Origin: Nostoc cf. edaphicum LEGE 07299
GTDB taxonomy: Bacteria > Cyanobacteriota > Cyanobacteriia > Cyanobacteriales > Nostocaceae
Length of the DNA stretch: 7,516 nucleotides
Assembly (NCBI RefSeq): GCF_015207245.1
Contig: NZ_JADEXF010000138.1
Coordinates: 1-7,516 of the forward strand
Direction of reading: 5' to 3'
The number at the start of each line of letters is the position of its first letter. Within the stretch, counting starts at the first letter, position 1. Below the pieces are notes generated by a model. The model was not told the DNA's origin, did not search any database, and saw only the letters and a list, made by a program, of their open reading frames with translations. The position numbers were made by a program, and so were the translations under genes. Positions 1-5,916 of this stretch are shown piece by piece.

Positions 1-23
1 GCCCAATGCCTCTCATACCTGAG

Positions 24-2846
24 TTACATACCCAGGAGTTCATCTAGTTGCAAGCTTGGCAAGTCTGGAGGAATCACGGTTCGCACTATTGTGACTTTAT
101 GACTTTCCTGTTGAGTTGTAAGATCGATTGCGATCGCTCCTAAGCGAATTTCCAAACAGCCAAAGGGAATGTTTAATTGTGTCATCACTTCCAAATCTCC
201 CGATGCATTAGGAAGTAAATTTGTCAACAAATGGGGGCCATCTAGTAAGTAGCGAGTTTGATAATCTTCAAGCCATAACTTGACAACAACTTGCAGAGGT
301 ACTTCTGGCAGTACTACGCGCACTATGACCGACTTGCCAGCAATTAATTCACCTTCTGGCACATACAAATGTGGAGTTGGCAAAGGCTCAATGGCTGCCG
401 CAATTAGAGGTAAGGAAGAAGATGAATATAACAGTGGTTGTTCCTTTTCTTCAAAGGTGTCACTCTCCTTTGCATCGCCTTCCAGTTCGGTATCTGTATC
501 ATCTACAACGATTTCTTGCGCCAACCAAGCTGACGCTATGTTTATTCTTATCGGCGGAGGAGGGGGTGGTACTTGTGTTAACAGAGCCGATGAGATTGTT
601 GATTCTTCTAGTACTTTTTCTATTTCCGTATTTTCTCCAATCCCTAGTTCCATTTCCTGCGCTGTGTCTATATCTTCCCTAAAATTCTCCAGTTCAGGAG
701 CCAACCCTTCACTTTCTTCCCATGTCTCTTGCCCCTTGGGCGTTTCAGTCAGAAGAAGTTGTGAACTGCTCAAACCTTCGTTCAGATTATTCTCTGGGTT
801 GGCATCTAGCTCTAACAGCAAGTTAACATCAACATTCGCATTATTCGCATTTTCTGCACTAGGAGGAAGGGGTATCTGCTGTGGTGGAACATAGTTATTG
901 TAATCTTGAGGTTGCAGATCGTTGATAGATTCAGGCAAAGAGTATCCTTGGCTCTGCATCCACTTCCTGAGCAGGGGAGATGAATAAAGGCTTCCGGTTG
1001 GAATTAATTGTGCATTTTGGGGAGCTACTACTTCAGCAACAGATTCTTCCTGGAATTGTACGTTTTGGAAGACTTCGACTTCAGAAACAGATTCTTCCTG
1101 AAACTGTGTATTTTGTGGGACTACGACTTCAGCAACCGATTTGCCCTGAAATTGTGCATCATCTACTACTAATTTAGATGTATTTTCATCTTCAGCCACA
1201 CCTGCGTCCAACTTTGGCAATTCTTCAGCCGCTTTAACTTCTAATGCATCTGGAAGAACATTGTTTTTTACTTTTTCTTCGGCATCATTTGGTGAAGCTT
1301 GTAGGCGTTTCAAGTATGGCAAAGTAGTCTCAAGTATTGGCATTCGACGTTGCTTGATGACCAACTGCTCCAAGTTGATGGTGGCTATAGTAGCATCCTT
1401 TTCTACAATCTCCTCTGGTGTCTGTGGTTCTGCAACAACATCTGTGGGAATGTTGACATCACTTTGAATAGGGGGCAGTTTCGGTAATTGAGGCAACAAA
1501 ATGCTTGAATTCTTGAGCTTAGATGTCCGCACGTTGGCTTCTCGCAGAACTTGCAAGTTAATTTGTGCTGGTAAAGGTGTGTTTGGAGATGGATGAACTA
1601 TCTGAGACTGGTCTGTTTTTGGAGTTTTGACTAGATTTAATAGTTTCAAATCGAGCCTAACAGGTGTCTCTGTTTCTGTGAAAGCAGCAGATGAGTCCGA
1701 TGTTGCTATGAGGTTATTTAAATATGTACTGGATTTTGCTGCGGCTGTGATTGCCAGTAATTCTGTTACATCTGCTGTAACGGTGAAGGACTGGGTGGCT
1801 AACGGCATGACTTCACCGGCATCGGCAAATTTACCATACAAACTGATATCTGCCAAAATTAGCTTGGATTCACAATCAGCAGGAATATCAATTGAGGTAT
1901 TGATATTAAAGGGCAACTCCTTATCTGATAAGGGTTGGCGTATTTTGGTCAAGATTTTCAAGTTTTTGGGCGATCGCAGTTCAATTTCTAGTTCAAGCGC
2001 CCGCAAGCTTTTTGGAGATAATGTTTCATCCCAATCTAGATTTGTCTTTTCTTGGAATTCTATGTACCCGTTGATTATAAGAGCTTGTCCCCAACGAGCA
2101 ATATAATTATCCTGACTTAAAGTTAGCAGTAATGGTGGCGGTAGTTGTGTTGCCGAAGAATCTGTAACTTTTTCATCTTTGGGTAGCAGTTCAGAGGTGG
2201 GTAAAGCTAAATCTATGAAATTTTGTAAAATCTGCTCTGCCGTCTCTCCTTTGAGCCATACAGGACTTACAGGCTGATCGATAACTATATCTTCATCTTT
2301 TTCCGTTTCATCTGGCGCAACAGTGGTAACAAGGTTGCTATCTGTAGTAATTGCCAGTCCTTCAGAAACTGCGATCGCTTTATCTAGCTCAATTACAGTT
2401 TCTGGTGGAGCATTAGATTCCAACTTGTCAGAAACAGCATCTGGGCGATCGTCGGGTGAACTCGATCCTAAATTTTTCCTCGGCTCTCTCTCTGCTAACA
2501 GCGAGAAGACTTGCACTTGCACGCTGTATTGCCAAGATTTACCGAGCAGATCCGACATCAAATCGCCGGAACAACGCAACTCCCAAACTCCCGGTTGGAA
2601 GTAGGTAAAAGGAATTACCGCCATTATGCCTTCTGAATTAGTGCGACGCGATCGCTTGAAAATTCGCCGCGTTGGTTGAACTTCCTCAGTTGAAGAGTGA
2701 GTTACCCGCACTTCCACGTCTGTATTAAGAAGGTTAGAACGAGCCAAAACTCTATACTGTCCTTCCAAGATTTCCAAATTTGGCGATTCTAGGATATGCC
2801 ACGAGCGAGCGCCTTGTTTCTGTATCAGAAATTGCCAGTGTTCCAT
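24..2846 (-). CDS. Large modular cyanobacterial protein of unknown function
   Basis: A 940-residue protein I cannot assign to a named family. Residues about 20-117 form a beta-rich block: hydrophobic alternation, an EILEGQYRVLARS segment, a basic KRSRRTN stretch, then IPFTYFQPGVWELRC. Residues about 237-362 and 823-940 are two more beta-rich blocks. They share a pattern of an 'IP..C' strand turn followed by alternating strands, so all three may be related Ig-like sandwiches (inference). The linkers, about 118-236 and 375-815, are acidic, rich in Pro, Gln, Glu and Ser, and probably disordered. They hold three 16-residue tandem repeats (564-611), a possibly conserved Trp-containing island near residues 620-642 (RKWMQSQGYSLPES) and six consecutive prolines (760-765). 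I see no signal peptide and no membrane helix, so it is probably cytoplasmic. The N-terminal block resembles, from memory, proteins annotated only as hypothetical in cyanobacteria. The ATG at 2846 starts the conserved-looking N-terminus, but no clear Shine-Dalgarno precedes it. A scaffold or adaptor role is a guess. Confidence 0.9.
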   Translation of the reverse strand: MEHWQFLIQKQGARSWHILESPNLEILEGQYRVLARSNLLNTDVEVRVTHSSTEEVQPTRRIFKRSRRTNSEGIMAVIPFTYFQPGVWELRCSGDLMSDLLGKSWQYSVQVQVFSLLAEREPRKNLGSSSPDDRPDAVSDKLESNAPPETVIELDKAIAVSEGLAITTDSNLVTTVAPDETEKDEDIVIDQPVSPVWLKGETAEQILQNFIDLALPTSELLPKDEKVTDSSATQLPPPLLLTLSQDNYIARWGQALIINGYIEFQEKTNLDWDETLSPKSLRALELEIELRSPKNLKILTKIRQPLSDKELPFNINTSIDIPADCESKLILADISLYGKFADAGEVMPLATQSFTVTADVTELLAITAAAKSSTYLNNLIATSDSSAAFTETETPVRLDLKLLNLVKTPKTDQSQIVHPSPNTPLPAQINLQVLREANVRTSKLKNSSILLPQLPKLPPIQSDVNIPTDVVAEPQTPEEIVEKDATIATINLEQLVIKQRRMPILETTLPYLKRLQASPNDAEEKVKNNVLPDALEVKAAEELPKLDAGVAEDENTSKLVVDDAQFQGKSVAEVVVPQNTQFQEESVSEVEVFQNVQFQEESVAEVVAPQNAQLIPTGSLYSSPLLRKWMQSQGYSLPESINDLQPQDYNNYVPPQQIPLPPSAENANNANVDVNLLLELDANPENNLNEGLSSSQLLLTETPKGQETWEESEGLAPELENFREDIDTAQEMELGIGENTEIEKVLEESTISSALLTQVPPPPPPIRINIASAWLAQEIVVDDTDTELEGDAKESDTFEEKEQPLLYSSSSLPLIAAAIEPLPTPHLYVPEGELIAGKSVIVRVVLPEVPLQVVVKLWLEDYQTRYLLDGPHLLTNLLPNASGDLEVMTQLNIPFGCLEIRLGAIAIDLTTQQESHKVTIVRTVIPPDLPSLQLDELLGM
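1014..1157 (-). repeat. Three in-frame 48-bp tandem repeats
   Basis: Three consecutive 48-bp units (1110-1157, 1062-1109 and 1014-1061 in coding order) encode residues 564-611 of the large protein. Each 16-residue unit follows the pattern xQFQ(E/G)(E/K)SVxEVxVxQN. The following residues AQ begin a fourth, abandoned unit. Units 2 and 3 are the closest pair, both containing QFQEESV. Because 48 is a multiple of three, unit gain or loss would keep the frame, so copy number may vary between strains (inference). Confidence 0.9.
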
Positions 2847-2893
2847 TGTAAGTGATGCCCAGACCGACGAGCCGCTGAGTAATATTGTGTATT

Positions 2894-2909
2894 AACTTGC
2901 TTGCAAGTT
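2894..2909. promoter_or_regulatory. 16-bp palindrome, possible operator
   Basis: AACTTGC-TT-GCAAGTT is perfectly symmetrical over two 7-bp arms. It lies 48 bp upstream of the large minus-strand CDS start. Its minus-strand half TTGCAA could double as a -35-like hexamer, with only a weak -10 about 17 bp downstream. The position and symmetry suit a dimeric repressor site, but no regulator family can be named from it. Confidence 0.35.
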
Positions 2910-2948
2910 TACCTCAGTATTTTAGAAATGCCTCACTTAAATGGCTAT

Positions 2949-2974
2949 CAAGTTAACTCAGTTTTACTGACTTG
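2949..2974. other. Bulged hairpin in spacer
   Basis: CAAG, a 5-nt bulge, TCAGT, loop TTT, ACTGA and CTTG give nine base pairs interrupted by one bulge on the 5' side. No T-tract follows on either strand, so it is not a typical intrinsic terminator. It may be a leader structure of the minus-strand gene or chance. Confidence 0.3.
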
Positions 2975-3436
2975 ACTTCTCACCCTTTAACTACTCACCT
3001 CAAGGGAATTTCAATAAGTCGCCGTGTTGCTTGTGTGTAAAGCTTTTGTTGTTTTCTGAATATTAAGTTTGACATATCCTAGTGCTAAATTAACAGGGAT
3101 GCAATGGATACCGTTAGTTGTCTTTGCTCAACTTAGCGCAAAAATTTTTGTATTATTTTTTACTAAAATTCCCATTTTGCAATAGACACAACGTACAATA
3201 AATTTAAATTCACTTGAGAATTGTTATTGAATTGTAATTGCCCACATTTTTGCTGCAAAGAGGTAGGATGTGGTTCTTAAGTATCCTCTGCGATCGCCCA
3301 AGTTAGGCGCAAAGCTCATCGCAAATCACAACACTTAACCACGTAAAACGCATCCAATCTATCTGAAGTGGCTCTTTGAAGCGCTACAAAACACGTCTTC
3401 CCCTGAGTGAAATGTGGGTTGACAATGAGAATTTAC

Positions 3437-3442
3437 AGGAGG
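3437..3442 (+). promoter_or_regulatory. Strong Shine-Dalgarno that fixes the start of the four-Cys gene
   Basis: AGGAGG lies 6 nt before the ATG at 3449. It is the best ribosome binding site in the window. It decides in favour of this ATG over the in-frame ATGs at 3407 and 3425, which have no such site. Confidence 0.85.
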
Positions 3443-3448
3443 GATTCG

Positions 3449-3646
3449 ATGCTAGTCATTTTAATGGACGAGCAAATCCTTGCCCCTGAGCAAGTTTGCC
3501 AGTCTTGTTTACTCGCTGACGGGAGCGGTCAACCCCGTTGGCGTGGGGGTCAACTGCGCTGTGGTCAAGCCATTCGCAAACTTACTCAACAGCAGCCAGA
3601 CCAGTATGAGTGCATGATGGGCTTTCGCATCGCCCATATAGAATAG
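3449..3646 (+). CDS. Small four-cysteine protein of unknown function
   Basis: A 65-residue protein starting MLVILMDEQILAPEQV. It has four cysteines at 17, 20, 38 and 55: a CxxC pair, then single cysteines 18 and 17 residues apart. The middle (28-42, QPRWRGGQLRCGQAI) is basic and glycine-rich, and the end YECMMGFRIAHIE is hydrophobic. The spacing could bind zinc or be redox active, but it is not a standard zinc-ribbon spacing, so this is inference. There is no signal peptide or membrane helix. The start is set by the AGGAGG six bases upstream. It lies 82 bp before the Tic20-family gene on the same strand with no obvious terminator between, so co-transcription is plausible. I do not recognise a named family. 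Confidence 0.8.
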   Translation: MLVILMDEQILAPEQVCQSCLLADGSGQPRWRGGQLRCGQAIRKLTQQQPDQYECMMGFRIAHIE

Positions 3647-3715
3647 TTGAATTTCTCAGCAAGACCTAGCAACTGCGTTATCCTAAGCTCAAGTAACTAT
3701 TAAAAATTTAACCAC

Positions 3716-3720
3716 AGGAG
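3716..3720 (+). promoter_or_regulatory. Shine-Dalgarno of the tic20 homologue
   Basis: AGGAG lies 8 nt before the ATG at 3729. This supports that start and suggests independent translation even if the gene shares a transcript with the upstream four-Cys gene. Confidence 0.75.
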
Positions 3721-3728
3721 AACGCATA

Positions 3729-4205
3729 ATGTCTTGGCGCGGGTCTACAACAGTTTCAGATCGGATTTTTGCTTCCTTGCCTTATTTGCTTCCTCTAATT
3801 GAGGTTTTTGTATTTGGTAGATATTTGCTCTCAGAGTTTCCACCATTACAACTACTGTTTCTGCCGCTTCTGCCATTGTTGAGAATTTACTACGGCGTGC
3901 GTTATGCAGGAATGATTATTTTCTTTGCTTTATTTTTGCTGGTAGTAAGAAACGAAAAAATTAGTCACTTTATTCGTTTCAACACCATGCAAGCAATCCT
4001 TTTGGATATCATTATCTTTTTGTTTAGCATCCTAACTGATGTTGTAGGACTAGTTCCCTCTGGTGGTTTTGCAATCCAAACTCTATCCACAACCATTTTT
4101 ATTGGCATAGTGGGAGTAGTCGCATATTCAGTCATTCAGTCTGTGAGCGGACGTTATGCAGAAATTCCGGCGATTTCTGATGCAGTGTATATGCAAGTAC
4201 GTTAG
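3729..4205 (+). CDS. Tic20-family (Ycf60-like) integral membrane protein
   Basis: A 158-residue hydrophobic protein with the usual length and features of cyanobacterial Tic20 homologues. Seen: an N-terminal DRIFASLPYLLPLIE segment, four likely membrane helices (about 14-34, 57-74, 87-107, 118-138) plus a hydrophobic stretch at 38-51, the family-typical ISHFIRFNTMQAILLDI motif (79-94), and a C-terminal GRYAEIPAISDAVYMQVR tail typical of the family. Known: plant Tic20 is a core channel subunit of the chloroplast inner-envelope protein import complex, and cyanobacterial homologues are its presumed ancestors with no settled role. Location is the plasma or thylakoid membrane; the sequence does not say which. 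The start has an AGGAG 8 nt upstream. The stop codon directly touches the stop of the opposing hydrolase gene. Confidence 0.92.
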   Translation: MSWRGSTTVSDRIFASLPYLLPLIEVFVFGRYLLSEFPPLQLLFLPLLPLLRIYYGVRYAGMIIFFALFLLVVRNEKISHFIRFNTMQAILLDIIIFLFSILTDVVGLVPSGGFAIQTLSTTIFIGIVGVVAYSVIQSVSGRYAEIPAISDAVYMQVR

Positions 4206-4979
4206 TTAACGGGCCGCTACGGTGTTTTCCAGGCGACCGATACCTTCAATTTCTACGCGGACGCGATCGCCTGGATGCAAAGCGCTTACACCTTCCGGCG
4301 TACCTGTAAGCACCAAATCACCAGGGAGTAGCGTCATCACCTGACTGATATAGGAAACTAAAACATCGGGGGAAAATACCATCTGATCGATACAGGCAGA
4401 TTGGACTGGATTAGCATCGTCATTCACAAAAGTCTGCAATCTCGCTCCTGGATTTAATTCCCGCACAATCCAAGGCCCCAAGGGACAGAAAGTATCAAAA
4501 CCTTTGGCTCGCGTCCATTGACCATCCTGTTTTTGTAAATCCCGTGCTGTTACGTCATTGGCGATGGTGTAGCCCCAAATTTTGGTTTGGGCTACCTCTG
4601 GCGTACATTCAAAAGCGTAATCGCCAATCACTAGAGCTAACTCTCCTTCATAGTCAACTCTATGTGACTGGGGAGGATACTTAATTTCCCTCTCCGATGG
4701 AATGATCGACGTAGGTGGCTTAAGAAAGATTAATGGCTCAGAAGGTACTGGAGTTCCCATCTCAGCTGCATGATCTGCATAATTCTTACCTACGGCCACA
4801 ATTTTTGAGGGAGCGCAGGGAGCCAGAATTTGGTAATTTTCTGGTGTCAAAGTTAAATCAGTAGGTTGTCCTTGTAACCAGGGTGGAGCATCTAGCACCT
4901 GTACATTCAGGGATAGCTGTAGTAACCCATAGTAAATCTGCCCTTCTGGATTTTGAATTCGCACGTAGCGCTGCGCCAT
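4206..4979 (-). CDS. Fumarylacetoacetate hydrolase (FAH) family protein, FAHD1-like
   Basis: A 257-residue cytoplasmic enzyme of the FAH superfamily. Residues 1-55 are a short N-terminal extension and the FAH fold follows. Seen: VAVGKNYADHAAEMG (61-75), supplying the H70/E73 dyad of the FAHD1 type; DYEGELALVIG (109-119) with metal ligands E111 and E113; NDVTARDLQ (141-149) with the third ligand D142; K159 in RAKGFDTF; and the GDLVLTGTPEG loop (220-230). All expected Mg/Mn-binding and catalytic residues are present, so it should be active. Known family activities include acylpyruvate hydrolysis, oxaloacetate decarboxylation or tautomerisation, and steps in catechol degradation. The substrate cannot be decided here. 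No degradation genes are nearby, so a housekeeping role on oxaloacetate-like compounds is more likely than aromatic catabolism (inference). The start ATG has only a weak, distant AAGGA. Confidence 0.92.
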   Translation of the reverse strand: MAQRYVRIQNPEGQIYYGLLQLSLNVQVLDAPPWLQGQPTDLTLTPENYQILAPCAPSKIVAVGKNYADHAAEMGTPVPSEPLIFLKPPTSIIPSEREIKYPPQSHRVDYEGELALVIGDYAFECTPEVAQTKIWGYTIANDVTARDLQKQDGQWTRAKGFDTFCPLGPWIVRELNPGARLQTFVNDDANPVQSACIDQMVFSPDVLVSYISQVMTLLPGDLVLTGTPEGVSALHPGDRVRVEIEGIGRLENTVAAR

Positions 4980-5161
4980 AATCTTGATGAATATCCTTTT
5001 TTCTGCGATTAGAAGCTGTGAGCAGGTAGCAATCGTCAGTTAGCTGTTTAGCGAACCGATTGAGTCTTGAGCAAAAAAGCGATCGCTATTAAGACGCCCT
5101 TAAAGAAAGATACCCCTTAGCGAAGCTGATAGCTCGATCGATCTTGTTAAAGAAATATCGG

Positions 5162-5176
5162 GGTTGCCTCCCAACC
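5162..5176 (+). other. Small hairpin with CCTCC loop upstream of rpsF
   Basis: GGTTG, loop CCTCC, CAACC is a perfect 5-bp stem. The loop is the anti-Shine-Dalgarno core. An alternative pairing, CCTA (5175-5178) with TAGG (5187-5190), would compete with it. It would only be part of the rpsF leader if transcription starts upstream of the promoters proposed at 5231-5317. Confidence 0.3.
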
Positions 5177-5230
5177 TAGTTTTCATTAGGGACATCCAAA
5201 AAATCCAAACTTCGGCGATTTGGCTAATGA

Positions 5231-5259
5231 TTCAAATTGAAAACTGGTAAGATTATAGT
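5231..5259 (+). promoter_or_regulatory. Candidate sigma-70-type promoter for rpsF
   Basis: TTCAAA (5231-5236, four of six matches to TTGACA) lies exactly 17 bp before TATAGT (5254-5259, five of six matches to TATAAT). Transcription would start near 5266, giving a leader of about 95 nt before the rpsF ATG. It is the best -35/-10 pair found in this spacer. Confidence 0.5.
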
Positions 5260-5288
5260 TCCTTGTTGCTTCAGATGTTGATTAATAC

Positions 5289-5317
5289 TGGAATTTTGAA
5301 TAAAAATTAGGTATAAA
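5289..5317 (+). promoter_or_regulatory. Second, weaker candidate promoter for rpsF
   Basis: TATAAA (5312-5317) is a good -10, but the hexamer 17 bp upstream (TGGAAT, 5289-5294) matches the -35 consensus poorly. If used, the leader would be under 40 nt. It could be a proximal promoter alongside the one at 5231. Confidence 0.3.
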
Positions 5318-5344
5318 TTAATATCAGCAGCCACTTTTGTCCAT

Positions 5345-5349
5345 GAGGA
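5345..5349 (+). promoter_or_regulatory. Shine-Dalgarno of rpsF
   Basis: GAGGA lies 11 nt before the ATG at 5361. It overlaps the in-frame ATG at 5343 and so argues for 5361, not 5343 or the TTG at 5337, as the start. Confidence 0.6.
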
Positions 5350-5360
5350 AACTGAAAAAT

Positions 5361-5720
5361 ATGACTACAAATTACGAAACAATGTACATCCTCCGTCCTG
5401 ACCTCGGAGAGGAACAGGTAGAGCAAGCAGTTACGAAATATCAGAATTTGCTTCGCGACCAAGGCGCTGAGGAAATCCAAATTCAAAATCGTGGTAAGCG
5501 TCGTCTGGCTTACGAAATCAAAAAACACCGGGATGGCATCTACATCCAGTTAAACTACAGCGCACCTGCAACTGCGATCGCTCCCTTTGAACGCGCCATG
5601 CGTTTGAGTGAAGAAGTGATTCGCTATTTGACAATTAAGCAGGACATTGAAGAAGAAAAACCCCCTAAAGAAGAAAAAGAAAAGCCCACTAAAGTAGCTG
5701 CAACACCTGCAACAGTTTAA
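5361..5720 (+). CDS. rpsF: 30S ribosomal protein S6
   Basis: A 119-residue bacterial S6. It begins [15 protein letters not shown], the typical first beta strand. [41 protein letters not shown] (27-66) covers the conserved middle with the basic GKRRLAY motif, and [20 protein letters not shown] (76-95) is the second helix and last strand. The tail from about 96 is rich in Glu, Lys and Pro and probably disordered; S6 tails vary between lineages. S6 binds the central domain of 16S rRNA with S18 in the small-subunit platform. The start at 5361 gives the canonical N-terminus and follows a GAGGA at 11 nt; the in-frame upstream starts would add non-conserved residues. Unlike many bacterial operons, no rpsR or ssb follows: a heptamer repeat and a 196-bp gap come next, so it is probably monocistronic. 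Confidence 0.97.
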   Translation: MTTNYETMYILRPDLGEEQVEQAVTKYQNLLRDQGAEEIQIQNRGKRRLAYEIKKHRDGIYIQLNYSAPATAIAPFERAMRLSEEVIRYLTIKQDIEEEKPPKEEKEKPTKVAATPATV

Positions 5721-5723
5721 GAT

Positions 5724-5751
5724 ACTGAGGACTGGGGACTAGGAACTAGGG
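5724..5751 (+). repeat. Degenerate heptamer tandem repeat (STRR-like)
   Basis: Four consecutive 7-mers, ACTGAGG, ACTGGGG, ACTAGGA and ACTAGGG, fit the consensus ACTRRGR. They begin 3 bp after the rpsF stop. Short tandemly repeated heptamers in intergenic DNA are a known trait of heterocyst-forming cyanobacteria (established knowledge). The direct evidence here is the 7-bp periodicity. Confidence 0.8.
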
Positions 5752-5810
5752 AAGAAACTAAATGTCCAATCCCCACTCCCATTCAATAAAATTTTGTCTT
5801 TTTCTTTTTT
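5729..5810 (+). terminator. Possible rpsF transcript end using the heptamer repeat
   Basis: GGACTGGGGA (5729-5738), inside the heptamer array, pairs with TCCCCACTCC (5770-5779): nine pairs around one C-C mismatch, with a loop of about 31 nt. A T-rich tract (5792-5810) follows about 12 nt later. The long loop and displaced T-tract make it a non-canonical terminator at best. Confidence 0.35.
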
Positions 5811-5916
5811 CGTGACTTATTTGGGAATGCTAAATTAACAAATACTTGCCAAAGGTAGTACTCCCGCAGTTATACCTAAGAGTGGACAAGATTCTGAATG
5901 GGAGCTTTAAGCTACT

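Larger units (their letters stand above)
2847..3448. other. Divergent AT-rich spacer of about 600 bp
   Basis: This spacer separates the large minus-strand gene from the plus-strand four-Cys gene and should hold the promoters of both. It contains a 16-bp palindrome (2894-2909), a bulged hairpin (2949-2974), a GTA-N8-TAC match (3150-3163), a TACAAT -10-like hexamer (3194-3199) without a good -35, an isolated TTGACA (3069-3074), and one HIP1 palindrome (3290-3297). I see no convincing ORF, no tRNA and no recognisable known small RNA. No paired -35/-10 is strong enough to call for either gene. Confidence 0.6.
4980..5360. other. Divergent spacer between FAH gene and rpsF
   Basis: About 380 bp holding the promoters of both divergent genes. 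It contains one HIP1 palindrome (5079-5086), two copies of TTAAAGAAA, a small hairpin with a CCTCC loop (5162-5176), a weak minus-strand hairpin with a T-run (5198-5223), and the candidate rpsF promoters listed separately. I see no supported ORF and no recognisable known RNA. No convincing promoter for the FAH gene could be picked. Confidence 0.55.

Noticed and set aside
280..2604. Several plus-strand open frames of 65-204 codons opposite the large gene
   Set aside because: They are antisense shadows of the 940-residue protein. Their translations are low-complexity Ser/Thr or Leu-rich, with no ribosome sites or family features.
3407..3448. Earlier in-frame ATGs for the four-Cys protein
   Set aside because: They lack a ribosome binding site, while the ATG at 3449 has AGGAGG at 6 nt. 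The added residues would be read through that site.
2847..3448. Possible tRNA, tmRNA, 6S or other known RNA in the large spacer
   Set aside because: No cloverleaf, no T-loop consensus and no recognisable conserved core was found on either strand.
5198..5223. Minus-strand hairpin CCAAA/TTTGG followed by six T
   Set aside because: It resembles an intrinsic terminator, but the stem is only 5 bp and no minus-strand gene upstream would need it.
5337..5360. Earlier TTG and ATG starts for rpsF
   Set aside because: They would add eight or six non-conserved residues before the canonical S6 N-terminus and overlap the GAGGA serving the ATG at 5361.
5307..5528. 73-codon minus-strand frame overlapping the rpsF start
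   Set aside because: It lies antisense to the highly conserved S6 coding sequence and its promoter, and shows no recognisable protein features.
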